Of a stretch of DNA of 64,000 nt, positions 1 to 7,324 are shown one piece after another. The position numbers and the translations under genes were made by a program. Below the pieces are notes generated by a model. The model saw nothing but the letters and a program-made list of their open reading frames with translations. It had not been told where the DNA came from and did no database searches. This DNA comes from Pseudomonas sp. CCC3.1 (GTDB lineage Bacteria > Pseudomonadota > Gammaproteobacteria > Pseudomonadales > Pseudomonadaceae): positions 3,782,001 through 3,846,000 of the forward strand of contig NZ_CP133778.1 in the NCBI RefSeq assembly GCF_034347405.1, written 5' to 3'. Position 1 is the stretch's first letter. Each line of letters begins with the position of its first letter.

Positions 1-214
1 TGATCCCGACAAAACCCAGCACACCCCCAAAACCGTCCTGGAACGATTTGATGATCAGGCCCGCTGGCATACCGGCGGTCAGCCCCAGAAACGCAGAGGC
101 AATAATCAACGCGATAAACGGATGCAGCTTGAATCGGGTGATCAATACGATCAGCCCGATAATGGTCACGACTGCATCTATCAGCAGAAACGTGTTGTGG
201 GACATGCCTAGCAT
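1..214 (-). CDS. gntP: Gluconate permease, GntP/GntT family (N-terminal fragment)
   Basis: Only the first 71 codons are in the window; the gene continues past the left edge. The reverse strand from 214 reads a hydrophobic N-terminus with two membrane segments, the family-like stretch RFKLHPFIALIIASAFLGL and KSFQDGFGGVLGFVGI, typical of the gluconate:H+ symporter (GntP) family of inner-membrane transporters. The start at 214 is preferred over the in-frame ATG at 205 because AGGAG lies 7 nt upstream of it. Neighbouring gntK and the LacI-type gntR support gluconate as the substrate. An operator palindrome (274-285) and an A-rich Crc/Hfq-type motif (230-240) lie in its leader. The family assignment is strong; the exact paralogue (gntP, gntT or gntU) cannot be decided from this fragment. 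Confidence 0.88.
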   Translation of the reverse strand, partial: MLGMSHNTFLLIDAVVTIIGLIVLITRFKLHPFIALIIASAFLGLTAGMPAGLIIKSFQDGFGGVLGFVGI

Positions 215-229
215 GGGGCGTCTCCTGCC

Positions 230-240
230 TTGTTTTTGTT
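230..240 (-). promoter_or_regulatory. Candidate Crc/Hfq CA motif in gntP leader
   Basis: Read on the minus strand this stretch is AACAAAAACAA, which contains overlapping matches to AANAANAA, the Hfq/Crc target of Pseudomonas. It sits just 5' of the gntP ribosome binding site, where such motifs block translation during catabolite repression. The assignment rests on motif and position only. Confidence 0.5.
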
Positions 241-273
241 CTCAAATGCGAATGTGCAGTCTTCGCTGAAACG

Positions 274-285
274 GACAGCGCTGTC
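274..285. promoter_or_regulatory. GntR-type operator upstream of gntP
   Basis: Perfect palindrome GACAGCGCTGTC between gntK and gntP, 60 bp upstream of the gntP start. The identical 12-mer recurs at 852-863 before gntK, and a 10/12 copy lies before gntR at 1015-1026. The distribution over the three gluconate promoters points to GntR, whose gene is adjacent. It also implies that gntP has its own promoter rather than relying only on read-through from gntK. Confidence 0.75.
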
Positions 286-299
286 TTTTTGAAACAAAA

Positions 300-833
300 T
301 CATGAGGTTGCCAGTAAAGAATGTTCACACCACCAATCACGGGCAGCGCCCGCCAACTGGTTAATATCCAGCGCTGCCGCGTTCAGCGTCAGCACCAAAG
401 GTTCTTGGCTCGGCGACTCAAGGGCGGCGAACTGGCTGTCAATCAGCGTCTTGGGCATAAAGTGCCCCGGACGATGCGCCACTCGGTCTGCGGCCACCTG
501 CGGCGTCAGCTCCAAAAACACGAAACCCAAGCCATCAACAGCACTACGCAAACGCTCGCGATAACGCAGTTTTAGCGCCGAACAGGTCAAGACCGGGCGC
601 TGGCCACGAGCAACCGCCGCACGCAATTCATCGCACAAGCTGTCTAACCAGCCAGCACGGTCTTCATCAGTCAGGGGGATACCGGCGCTCATTTTTTCAA
701 TGTTGGCCGCTGGGTGAAACGCATCGCCTTCAATCGGGGTCGCACCATTGAGATGGCACAACGCCTGGCTCACGCTGGACTTGCCGCAGCCGGCAACCCC
801 CATGACGACCAGGGCAGTGATAGGTTGACTCAT
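300..833 (-). CDS. gntK: Gluconokinase
   Basis: 177-residue cytoplasmic kinase that phosphorylates D-gluconate to 6-phosphogluconate, feeding the Entner-Doudoroff pathway encoded elsewhere in this window. The P-loop GVAGCGKSS is at about residues 12-20, followed by EGDAFHPAANIEKMSAG, the gluconate-binding signature of the GntK family. RPVLTCSALKLRYRERLR and DRVAHRPGHFMP are further family blocks. The start at 833 has a GAGGTG Shine-Dalgarno; a longer reading to 893 adds 20 residues without homology and would run through the operator, so it is rejected. Length matches the family. It is transcribed towards gntP, with an 85-bp gap holding a second operator. Confidence 0.95.
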   Translation of the reverse strand: MSQPITALVVMGVAGCGKSSVSQALCHLNGATPIEGDAFHPAANIEKMSAGIPLTDEDRAGWLDSLCDELRAAVARGQRPVLTCSALKLRYRERLRSAVDGLGFVFLELTPQVAADRVAHRPGHFMPKTLIDSQFAALESPSQEPLVLTLNAAALDINQLAGAARDWWCEHSLLATS

Positions 834-851
834 GAAACACCTCAGTCCGTA

Positions 852-863
852 GACAGCGCTGTC
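852..863. promoter_or_regulatory. GntR-type operator upstream of gntK
   Basis: Perfect palindrome GACAGCGCTGTC, identical to the one at 274-285 and 18 bp upstream of the gntK start codon. This is a position where a LacI-family repressor would block gntK transcription. Function is inferred from repetition and context. Confidence 0.75.
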
Positions 864-1014
864 TTTGTCAGTGCATTCAATGCTTGAAAGCAAAGCACAA
901 AGACCAGGCTACCGACGTCTATTTCTCGTTTTTATGGGGAGACGCCGTGACGCTCTCGACATACAAAGATATTGAATAGTCCTACAGACAATCAGGCAAT
1001 TGCCGACAGACAAG

Positions 1015-1026
1015 GACAGCGCTACC
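1015..1026. promoter_or_regulatory. Degenerate GntR operator upstream of gntR
   Basis: GACAGCGCTACC matches the perfect operators at 274 and 852 in 10 of 12 positions and lies 36 bp before the preferred gntR start at 1062. It probably gives weaker autoregulation. It also argues against the upstream TTG start at 972, which would place the site inside the coding sequence. Confidence 0.55.
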
Positions 1027-1061
1027 TTAGTGACTTGTTTTTTGTTTGGCAAGCCGCCCCG

Positions 1062-2093
1062 ATGACCTCTTCTAAAAACGATAAAAACCCCCGCACCACG
1101 GGTCGCCCTACCCTCAATGAGGTGGCACGCCTTGCTGGCGTCAGTCCGATTACCGCCTCGCGTGCCCTGCGCGGTATCAGCAGTGTGGCCACAGAGCTGT
1201 CAGAAAAGGTGCGCAGGGCAGCCGATGAGCTGAACTACGTGGTTAACCCGGCCGCTCGGGCGCTGGCTTCGGCGCAAAGCCATTCGGTGGTGGTGCTGGT
1301 GCCGTCATTGTCCAACCTGCTGTTTATCGACACCCTCGAAGCGATCCACGATGTGCTGCGCCCTAAAGGTTTTGAAGTGCTGATCGGCAACTATCACTAC
1401 TCCCGCGATGAAGAAGAGAACCTGCTGCGCAACTACATGGCTTACCAGCCGCGCGGCCTCTTGCTGACAGGCTTTGACCGTTCTGAAAGCTCGCGGCGCA
1501 TGATTGAAGCGAGCAATACGCCTTGCGTGTACATGATGGAACTGGATGCGGGCGCGGGCCTCAACTGTGTCGGATTCTCGCAATTAAAAGCGGGCGAAAC
1601 CGCTGCCCAGCACTTGATCTCACGCGGGCGTCGCCAACTGGCCTACATCGGCGCACAGCTGGATCAGCGCACCCTCTTGCGTGGCGAAGGTTACCGCCGC
1701 GCCTTGCAGGAAGCCGGTTTGTACAGTCCCGACCTTGAAGTGCTGACGCCGCGGCCTTCATCGGTGGGCCTGGGCGGCGAACTGTTCTTGCAGTTGCTGG
1801 CCAGCCATCCGCAGGTGGATGCGATCTTTTTCGGTAACGATGACCTGGCCCACGGCGCCTTGCTGGAAGCCGCCCGCATCGGGATCAAAATTCCAGAGCA
1901 AATATCCGTCCTGGGCTTCAACGACCTGCCCTCCTCCGAGTTCATGGTGCCGCGCCTCAGCAGTATTCGTACTCCCCGAGAAGCCATAGGCCGTCGCGCC
2001 GCAGAACAGATGCTCACCCTGATGGCCGGAAACAAGGTACAACAGCCGGTGCAGGACATGGGCTTTGAGTTGATGCTGCGTGAAAGCACCTAA
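1062..2093 (+). CDS. gntR: LacI-family transcriptional repressor of gluconate genes
   Basis: 343 residues, the usual LacI-family length. After a short polar tail, the N-terminal helix-turn-helix reads TLNEVARLAGVSPITASRAL (about residues 16-35), then the hinge NPAARALASAQSH. The periplasmic-binding-protein-like effector domain follows (VVVLVPSLSNLLFIDTLEAI, then FFGNDDLAHGALLEAARIGI). Divergent arrangement with gntK-gntP and three shared palindromes indicate that it represses gluconate uptake and phosphorylation, with gluconate or 6-phosphogluconate as likely inducer (known for Pseudomonas GntR; inferred here). A TTG at 972 would extend it by 30 non-homologous residues and cover the third operator, so ATG 1062 is chosen although no strong Shine-Dalgarno is visible. 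Confidence 0.92.
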   Translation: MTSSKNDKNPRTTGRPTLNEVARLAGVSPITASRALRGISSVATELSEKVRRAADELNYVVNPAARALASAQSHSVVVLVPSLSNLLFIDTLEAIHDVLRPKGFEVLIGNYHYSRDEEENLLRNYMAYQPRGLLLTGFDRSESSRRMIEASNTPCVYMMELDAGAGLNCVGFSQLKAGETAAQHLISRGRRQLAYIGAQLDQRTLLRGEGYRRALQEAGLYSPDLEVLTPRPSSVGLGGELFLQLLASHPQVDAIFFGNDDLAHGALLEAARIGIKIPEQISVLGFNDLPSSEFMVPRLSSIRTPREAIGRRAAEQMLTLMAGNKVQQPVQDMGFELMLREST

Positions 2094-2236
2094 GGTGGCC
2101 GCTGAGCGGCAAAAGTTGTCCGCCCGGCCCTTCCGACAGCCCGCCTGCTGGCCTGCAGCTCTTTAAAACTGGGCTCCGCAGGCTGGGCACGCTATTTGCT
2201 CTGCTAATCGGCATCACCTTTTAGAGGGCCACGTTC

Positions 2237-2698
2237 ATGTTGATTAACACGCAGCAAACCTCTGCTATCCAAAAGAGCCAGCGCACCGACCTTGATCCGG
2301 CGAATGCTGCCGCCAGCGTGCTGTACAGCCAAGCCCAGCAAAACGCGCAACCGTTAACCAATATTCAAGCACCTGCGGCATCCGTGGCGGGCAATGCCCA
2401 AGTGGATAACATCGACGCCGCCTTCGCTAAAACCCGCGTCATGTTGCAGGCCAGTTCGTCAGCGACAAGCGCTGCGACCCAACCTTCGGCCACCGATGAG
2501 TTCAAGGACTACATGAGCAAATCGCCAGCCCAGCGAATTCGCGAGCAGTTATTGAAGGAGTTGGGCCTGACTGAAGACGATGTAAAAGCCATGCCGCCGG
2601 AGAAACAGCAGGCTATTTCTGACCAGATCACCGCGCTGATGCAGCAAAAAGAAGCGGTCAAACAAGCCGCCGCCGCACAACAGCAGTTACCTGTGTAG
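2237..2698 (+). CDS. Conserved Pseudomonas-type hypothetical protein
   Basis: 153 residues with no signal peptide or membrane segment. The N-terminal 90 residues are Ala/Gln/Ser-rich and probably disordered. The C-terminal part (about residues 88-140: FKDYMSKSPAQRIREQLLKE, then DVKAMPPEKQQAISDQITAL) is predicted helical and resembles a short motif recurring in uncharacterised Pseudomonas proteins. No function can be assigned. GAGGGCCACGTTC precedes the ATG, a modest ribosome site. The last two codons and the TAG stop lie inside the REPIN at 2690-2764, so the present C-terminus may have been set by that insertion. Confidence 0.7.
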   Translation: MLINTQQTSAIQKSQRTDLDPANAAASVLYSQAQQNAQPLTNIQAPAASVAGNAQVDNIDAAFAKTRVMLQASSSATSAATQPSATDEFKDYMSKSPAQRIREQLLKELGLTEDDVKAMPPEKQQAISDQITALMQQKEAVKQAAAAQQQLPV

Positions 2699-2764
2699 GA
2701 GCGAGCTTGCCTCGCGATCTTTTAAAAGATCAAAAGATCGCGAGCAAGCTCGCTCCTACACAGG
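2690..2764. repeat. REPIN (inverted REP pair)
   Basis: Near-perfect 75-bp palindrome whose arms contain GTAGGAGCGAGCTTGC and its complement, joined by an AT-rich centre with AAAGATC motifs. One arm has lost a G (GCGAGCAAGC instead of GCGAGGCAAGC). It lies between two convergent genes and supplies the stop codon of the left one; it may also act as a bidirectional terminator. Confidence 0.9.
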
Positions 2765-2773
2765 TTTGGTCGG

Positions 2774-4093
2774 CTAATTGATTTGCAGCGTCGAGTTGAA
2801 CTGGCTGATGGCGTCGACCACGTGCTTGGAACCTTGCTGGATTTCCAGAATCGCTTCGCCCGCTTCATTGGCCAATGAAACCCCGAGCCCGGTTCGGCTC
2901 AAACTGGATTGCATGCTGGTCACCGCACTCAGCGATAAATCGTGGTTTTTGCGCACCACCTCGACGATTTCCACCGTCGCCGCACTGGTGCGCGCCGCCA
3001 AGCTTCGGACTTCGTCTGCCACCACCGCAAAACCTCGTCCATGTTCGCCCGCACGGGCCGCTTCAATGGCCGCGTTGAGCGCCAGCAGATTGGTTTGATC
3101 GGCGATGCCGCGAATGGTCTGCACAATTTTTCCGATGATGTCCGATTGCTTGCTCACAGCGTCGATGCTTTGCGCGGCCTCGTTGAGGTCTTTGGAAATG
3201 GCCTCGATGGTTTGCACAGTTTGCTGAACCACCTGTGAACCTTTCTGCGCGCACGCGTCGTTTTGTACTGACGTTGCGTGGGCAGATTCGGCAGCCGTTT
3301 GCAGATTAGTGACTTGTGCCGTGATGTCGCTGGCAAACTTCACCACTTTGTACAAACGCCCCTTGGCGTCGAAGATCGGGTTGTAGGAGGCTTCCAGGAA
3401 CACGGTATGGCCGTATTTATCGACCCGCTCAAAGCGCCTGGAATGGTATTCGCCACGATTGAGCGAGGCCCAGAAGGCCTTGTACTCAGCTGATTCTGCT
3501 TCATTGCGGCGGCAGAACATGCTGTGGTGCTGGCCCACAATTTCAGCCAGCGAGTAATGCAGGGTATCGAGAAAGTTCTGGTTGGCATTGATGACTCGGC
3601 CATCGGGTGAAAACTCAATCATGGCCATGGAGCGGCTCAGGGCATTCACGATGCTCTGATTCTCGTGCTCTTTATTGATCCGTTCGCTAATGTCGGCAGC
3701 CACTTTGATGACGCTGGTTACTTGCTGGTTTGCATCGGTAATCGGCATGTAACTGGCTTCGAGCCAAATCTCGCGCCCTGCTTTATCAAGCCGTAAAAAA
3801 GTCCCGCTGAGTGGTGCGCCATTCGCCAGGCTTTTCCAGAACTGAGCATATTCGATTCCACGCTGGTAAGCGTCTTCGCAAAACAGACGGTGATGCTTGC
3901 CGCGAATCTCGTCAACGCTGTAGCCCATCACTCGGCAAAAGTTATCGTTGGCTTCAAGAATGATGCCTTCAGGGCTGAACTCGATCATTGCCATTGAACG
4001 GCTGACAGCCATTAACTTGGCCTTCATATCATCCAAAGAACAGCTAAGGCGCTGGTTCTCAAGCAAGTCGGCTTTGCGGTGTAAATTAAACAT
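2774..4093 (-). CDS. Soluble methyl-accepting chemotaxis protein with two PAS domains (BdlA/Aer-like)
   Basis: 439 residues with no membrane segment, so a cytoplasmic receptor. Order: short coiled lead, PAS 1 (about 30-140, MAMIEFSPEGIILEANDNFC), PAS 2 (about 150-262, MAMIEFSPDGRVINANQNFL), then the MCP signalling domain (about 290-425). The conserved hairpin tip reads LLALNAAIEAARAGEHGRGF then AVVADEVRSLAARTSAAT. The architecture matches P. aeruginosa BdlA, the biofilm-dispersion sensor (417 aa), and Aer-like redox receptors. Binding of heme or flavin by the PAS domains is possible but not shown. It has no chemotaxis neighbours, so it would act on Che proteins encoded elsewhere. Confidence 0.85.
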   Translation of the reverse strand: MFNLHRKADLLENQRLSCSLDDMKAKLMAVSRSMAMIEFSPEGIILEANDNFCRVMGYSVDEIRGKHHRLFCEDAYQRGIEYAQFWKSLANGAPLSGTFLRLDKAGREIWLEASYMPITDANQQVTSVIKVAADISERINKEHENQSIVNALSRSMAMIEFSPDGRVINANQNFLDTLHYSLAEIVGQHHSMFCRRNEAESAEYKAFWASLNRGEYHSRRFERVDKYGHTVFLEASYNPIFDAKGRLYKVVKFASDITAQVTNLQTAAESAHATSVQNDACAQKGSQVVQQTVQTIEAISKDLNEAAQSIDAVSKQSDIIGKIVQTIRGIADQTNLLALNAAIEAARAGEHGRGFAVVADEVRSLAARTSAATVEIVEVVRKNHDLSLSAVTSMQSSLSRTGLGVSLANEAGEAILEIQQGSKHVVDAISQFNSTLQIN

Positions 4094-4404
4094 GACTCAA
4101 CCCCTGAAGATGCTGCTTATTGATGAATCGATCATTTCAAGGCGCACAAGACCGCCAGCGAATTAAGTGCTTACTGTTAGCGTGATACTCACTCAGGGGT
4201 AAGCATTTGCGCATCAAGCCCCTTGTGCTTGAAGCATAGACAGACAAAAAAAGGGTGCAAGCCAATTGCCAGCAAGGCGCGACGAAACGCTCACAATGAG
4301 CAGAAAAACCGCAGCGCCTGCATCGCTGGCAAGCCTGTTTTCAACGCCGCATAACCGATGTGCGTGTATATACTGCGTGCCCGTTATCAAAGCCTGTGGA
4401 CTTC
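4094..4404. other. Intergenic region between divergent MCP and GNAT genes
   Basis: About 310 bp carrying the promoters of the two divergent genes. No convincing ORF, RNA gene, palindrome or terminator is recognised here. Confidence 0.5.
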
Positions 4405-4821
4405 ATGACTACCCTTGTTTACGCCCCGCTCGAAGCGCCGTTGTGGCCCCTCATGAACAAGTTTTATCGCGCTCACCAGTCGTCGATGAAAGCGAGTAAA
4501 GACGCGCAATTGTGGGTAGCTCGCCAAGAAGAGATTGTCGCCGGTTTGTGTTTGCGTCCCGTAGCCCACGGCAACTGGTTGACCGGGTTATTTGTCGCAC
4601 CCGCGGTGCGTGGGCGTGGGATTGCCGCGGCATTGGTGGAGGCTGCGGCGTCGGCTTGTGAGGGGCCGGTCTGGTTGTTTTGCGACCCTGAGCTGCAAGG
4701 GTTCTATGAAAGGCTGGGGTTTAGCCTAGATACCGACTTGCCCCAGGTGTTGCATGAGCGTCTGGTGCGCTATCAACGCAACAAGGCGATGATAGCGATG
4801 GGCCTCAAACCTACTCTTTAG
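4405..4821 (+). CDS. GNAT-family N-acetyltransferase
   Basis: 138 residues. The acetyl-CoA binding motif A is clear: LTGLFVAPAVRGRGIAAALV (about residues 60-79, with the R/Q-x-x-G-x-G/A signature as RGRGIA). It is followed by motif B around FYERLGFSLDTDLP. The substrate is unknown. The start at 4405 (MTTLVYAPL) is chosen over an upstream in-frame ATG at 4360 because alignment-like features begin here. The 3' end overlaps the convergent deformylase gene by 11 bp, so the two genes share their terminal codons on opposite strands. Confidence 0.8.
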   Translation: MTTLVYAPLEAPLWPLMNKFYRAHQSSMKASKDAQLWVARQEEIVAGLCLRPVAHGNWLTGLFVAPAVRGRGIAAALVEAAASACEGPVWLFCDPELQGFYERLGFSLDTDLPQVLHERLVRYQRNKAMIAMGLKPTL

Positions 4822-5350
4822 TGCCAGGCTCCAGATCCGGAAACAGCACGTCGATAAAACCGAATTTGTTGAAATCCTTGATCCGGGACGGGTACAAACG
4901 GCCGATCAGGTGATCGCATTCATGCTGCACCACCCGCGCATGGAAACCTTCGGCCACGCGGACGACCGGCTCACCTTTAGGGGTGAAACCTTCGTAACGG
5001 ATTTTCTGAAAACGCTCGACTGCCCCACGTAGCCCCGGCACTGACAAGCAGCCTTCCCAATCCTCTTCGACAGCCGGACTCAATGGCGTGATCAGCGGGT
5101 TAATGAGGATGGTTTGCGGCACGGCCTCTGCATCGGGGTAACGCTCGCTGTGCTCGAAGCCGAAGATCACCAATTGCAGGTCAACCCCGATTTGCGGGGC
5201 TGCCAGGCCCACACCACCGGCGTGCTCCATGGTCTGCAACATGTCATCGATCAATTGCCAGAGTTCTGGCGTATCAAACATCTCGGTGGGTACTGGCTGA
5301 GCAACCCGCAGCAGGCGCTCGTCACCCATTTTCAAAATTTCACGAATCAT
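4811..5350 (-). CDS. def: Peptide deformylase
   Basis: 179-residue metallo-hydrolase that removes the N-formyl group from nascent proteins. All three catalytic motifs are intact: GVGLAAPQIG (residues 46-55), EGCLSVPG with metal ligand Cys101, and QHECDHLIG with His143, Glu144 and His147. Length fits the family. It starts two bases downstream of the YihY stop (5353) on the same strand, suggesting co-transcription. It is not next to fmt, the usual partner of the housekeeping deformylase in Pseudomonas, so this may be a second deformylase (inference). Confidence 0.95.
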   Translation of the reverse strand: MIREILKMGDERLLRVAQPVPTEMFDTPELWQLIDDMLQTMEHAGGVGLAAPQIGVDLQLVIFGFEHSERYPDAEAVPQTILINPLITPLSPAVEEDWEGCLSVPGLRGAVERFQKIRYEGFTPKGEPVVRVAEGFHARVVQHECDHLIGRLYPSRIKDFNKFGFIDVLFPDLEPGTKE

Positions 5351-5352
5351 GA

Positions 5353-6306
5353 TCAGGCTTCATCTGAAGTGGGTTTAAGGGAGTGGTCACGCCCCAGACC
5401 GGACACATGATGTTTGACCTCGGCATCATCGGACTCATCGAATGTCTTTTCACCCGAGTCCTTGCCTTCGGCGGACATGTGCTCAATCACAGCGTTCATT
5501 TCAGCGCCCAACAGCAGCACGGCTGCCGAAATATAGAAGTACAGCAACAGCACAATAATTGCGCCGATGCTGCCATACATGGCGTTGTAATCGGCAAATG
5601 TTTTGACATAAAAAGCAAAACCCAGCGAGGCCAGAATCCAGACCACTACGGCCAAGACCGAGCCTGGCGTAATAAAGCGAAATTTCTGCTCTACATCGGG
5701 CATGACGTAGTAGATGACAGCCACGGCCACCATCAGCAACAAAATGATTACCGGCCAGCGCAGAATGGTCCACAGCGTGACCACAAATTCTTCAAGGCCC
5801 ACCTGGCCCGCCAGCCAGCTCATCACTTGCGGGCCGAGCACCATCAGCGCGGCGGCAGCCAGAAGCATGCCGGCAAGACCAATGGTGTAGAAAATCGACA
5901 GCGGAAAACGCTTCCAGGCCGGACGCCCTTCAACCACGTCATAGGCCGCATTCATCGCGCTCATCATCAGACGCACGCTGGCTGAGGCCGTCCACAATGC
6001 GATCACGATACCCACCGAGAGCAACCCGCCCTTGGACTGCTGCAATTGGTCAATCACCGGATTGACTTGCTCAAGCGCCTGCGGCGGCAGCACCAGTTCG
6101 GACTGCAAACGCAGCCAGGTGAAGAAGTCAGGCAAATGCAAAAAGCCGATCAGTGCAATCAGAAACAGAATGAACGGGAACAACGAGAAGAGCATTTGAT
6201 AGGCCAGCGCAGAGGCATAGGTCGACATCTCATCGTCGATAAACTCTTTGACTGTGCGAATGAGTACTTTGCCTAACGGCAGGCCTTTCAAGACCGGAAA
6301 AAACAT
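5353..6306 (-). CDS. YihY/UPF0761 family inner-membrane protein
   Basis: 317 residues with about six hydrophobic segments, beginning after an amphipathic lead (VKEFIDDEMSTYASALAYQM is the family N-terminal signature). Later segments include AGMLLAAAALMVLGPQVM and IGAIIVLLLYFYISAAVLLL. The last 40 residues are charged and cytoplasmic. The family was once called ribonuclease BN in error; its true function is unknown. AGGAG lies just upstream of the start. The gene immediately precedes def on the same strand. Confidence 0.85.
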   Translation of the reverse strand: MFFPVLKGLPLGKVLIRTVKEFIDDEMSTYASALAYQMLFSLFPFILFLIALIGFLHLPDFFTWLRLQSELVLPPQALEQVNPVIDQLQQSKGGLLSVGIVIALWTASASVRLMMSAMNAAYDVVEGRPAWKRFPLSIFYTIGLAGMLLAAAALMVLGPQVMSWLAGQVGLEEFVVTLWTILRWPVIILLLMVAVAVIYYVMPDVEQKFRFITPGSVLAVVVWILASLGFAFYVKTFADYNAMYGSIGAIIVLLLYFYISAAVLLLGAEMNAVIEHMSAEGKDSGEKTFDESDDAEVKHHVSGLGRDHSLKPTSDEA

Positions 6307-6421
6307 AGCGTCTCCTTTCGCCGCTGAAAAAGGGGCTCAACACGCCCTCCCACTGGAGGGGGGTTTTACCTCAAAAGTAGTCTAACTGGCGACTTTGGAA
6401 ACATTTAACCGTCAAACCTGT

Positions 6422-6449
6422 AAAAACGGCCACCCGAGAGGTGACCGTT
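6422..6449 (-). terminator. Rho-independent terminator of the csbD-like gene
   Basis: Read on the minus strand: stem AACGGTCACC / GGTGGCCGTT with a TCTC-type loop, followed by TTTT. It begins 24 bp beyond the csbD stop codon. Confidence 0.75.
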
Positions 6450-6473
6450 ATGGCGTTGTGACGAGGGGCGCGA

Positions 6474-6665
6474 TCAGGCTTTGTCGATGGTTTTCTTCAC
6501 CGCATCTTTGGCCTTGCCGACTGCCTGCTGCCCTTCGCCTTTCAACTCCTGGGCCTTCCCTTCTGCGCGCAGCTTGTCATTGTCGGTGGCTTTGCCGACC
6601 GCTTGTTTGACATTACCGACTGCTTCGTTCGCCATGCCTTTGATCTTATCGCCAGTGCTGCTCAT
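6474..6665 (-). CDS. CsbD family stress-response protein
   Basis: 63 residues, highly charged, with the family pattern DKIKGMANEAVGNVKQAVGK then KAQELKGEGQQAVGKAKDAV, i.e. imperfect helical repeats. CsbD-like proteins are induced by general stress in many bacteria; their biochemical role is unknown. The ATG at 6665 has AGGAG 8 nt upstream; a longer in-frame reading to 6743 adds 26 residues with no family similarity. It has its own terminator. Confidence 0.88.
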   Translation of the reverse strand: MSSTGDKIKGMANEAVGNVKQAVGKATDNDKLRAEGKAQELKGEGQQAVGKAKDAVKKTIDKA

Positions 6666-6866
6666 GGGATTTCTCCTGATGAAATTTCGGATGTCATTAC
6701 CTCGACACAAGGGTTGACCCATTCTCATCGCGCAGAGTTTCATTTATTTTCTGTGGCTCATTTCGTCGTTCGGCGCAGGTTGAGCTTTATGTTTGCCCGC
6801 TAACCCCCGAGAATGCGCAACGTATTCAGGCTATGGCGCTGAAGATCCGCAAAATGTAGGAAGGTT

Positions 6867-7247
6867 ATGAAACTCGATAAAAAGCAGGCCATTGCCCGCA
6901 GAAACCAGGAACTTGGCGGCGCAGTGCTTGGCGTCAACAACTGCCATTTCGCCACACTGAACACCAACAAGAACATTTGGTGGTTCGATATTCCGCTGGC
7001 TCGCCTGGCCATCGGTCAATACGAATGGGTGCACCTGCTGCTGCACACCCCGAGCACCGATGAGTTGCTGCATGTGAAGGTCACCACGGCTTTCCTGCGT
7101 GAAAAACGCGAGGGCATGGTGGTTCGCGCCACGCACAAACGCACGCCGACCATGAGCCTTGAGCTGAGCGCAGACAAGGACTCCTTCCTGCAGGACGTAC
7201 GCCCTACAGGCACCGGCGTCAATTTTGCGCAGTTCTTGCAGAAGTAA
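6867..7247 (+). CDS. Conserved hypothetical protein next to fadD
   Basis: 126 residues with no signal peptide or membrane helix. The sequence alternates short beta-like stretches (NNCHFATLNTNKNIWWFDIP, then WVHLLLHTP and LHVKVTTAFLREKREGMVVR), suggesting a compact beta fold. An AGGAAGG ribosome site lies directly before the ATG. A similar small gene lies beside fadD1 in P. aeruginosa (PA3298 by recollection of gene order), so the link to the fatty acid cluster seems conserved. No function can be assigned. It converges on fadD1 over a shared terminator. Confidence 0.75.
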   Translation: MKLDKKQAIARRNQELGGAVLGVNNCHFATLNTNKNIWWFDIPLARLAIGQYEWVHLLLHTPSTDELLHVKVTTAFLREKREGMVVRATHKRTPTMSLELSADKDSFLQDVRPTGTGVNFAQFLQK

Positions 7248-7280
7248 ACGCGTTACCAGCAGGAAATTCATCCTGCAAAA

Positions 7281-7311
7281 CGACAAAGCCCCGCAGTGCG
7301 GGGCTTTGTCG
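7281..7311. terminator. Bidirectional terminator
   Basis: Perfect 15-bp arms CGACAAAGCCCCGCA / TGCGGGGCTTTGTCG around a single G. The GC-rich core is flanked by AAA and TTT, so it can serve both the upstream plus-strand gene and fadD1 on the minus strand. Confidence 0.85.
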
Positions 7312-7324
7312 TCTCTGGGCAGGA

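Noticed and set aside
6345..6367. CCCTCC-CACT-GGAGGG hairpin followed by TTTT upstream of the YihY gene
   Set aside because: It resembles a plus-strand terminator, but no plus-strand gene lies before it; possibly leader structure only.
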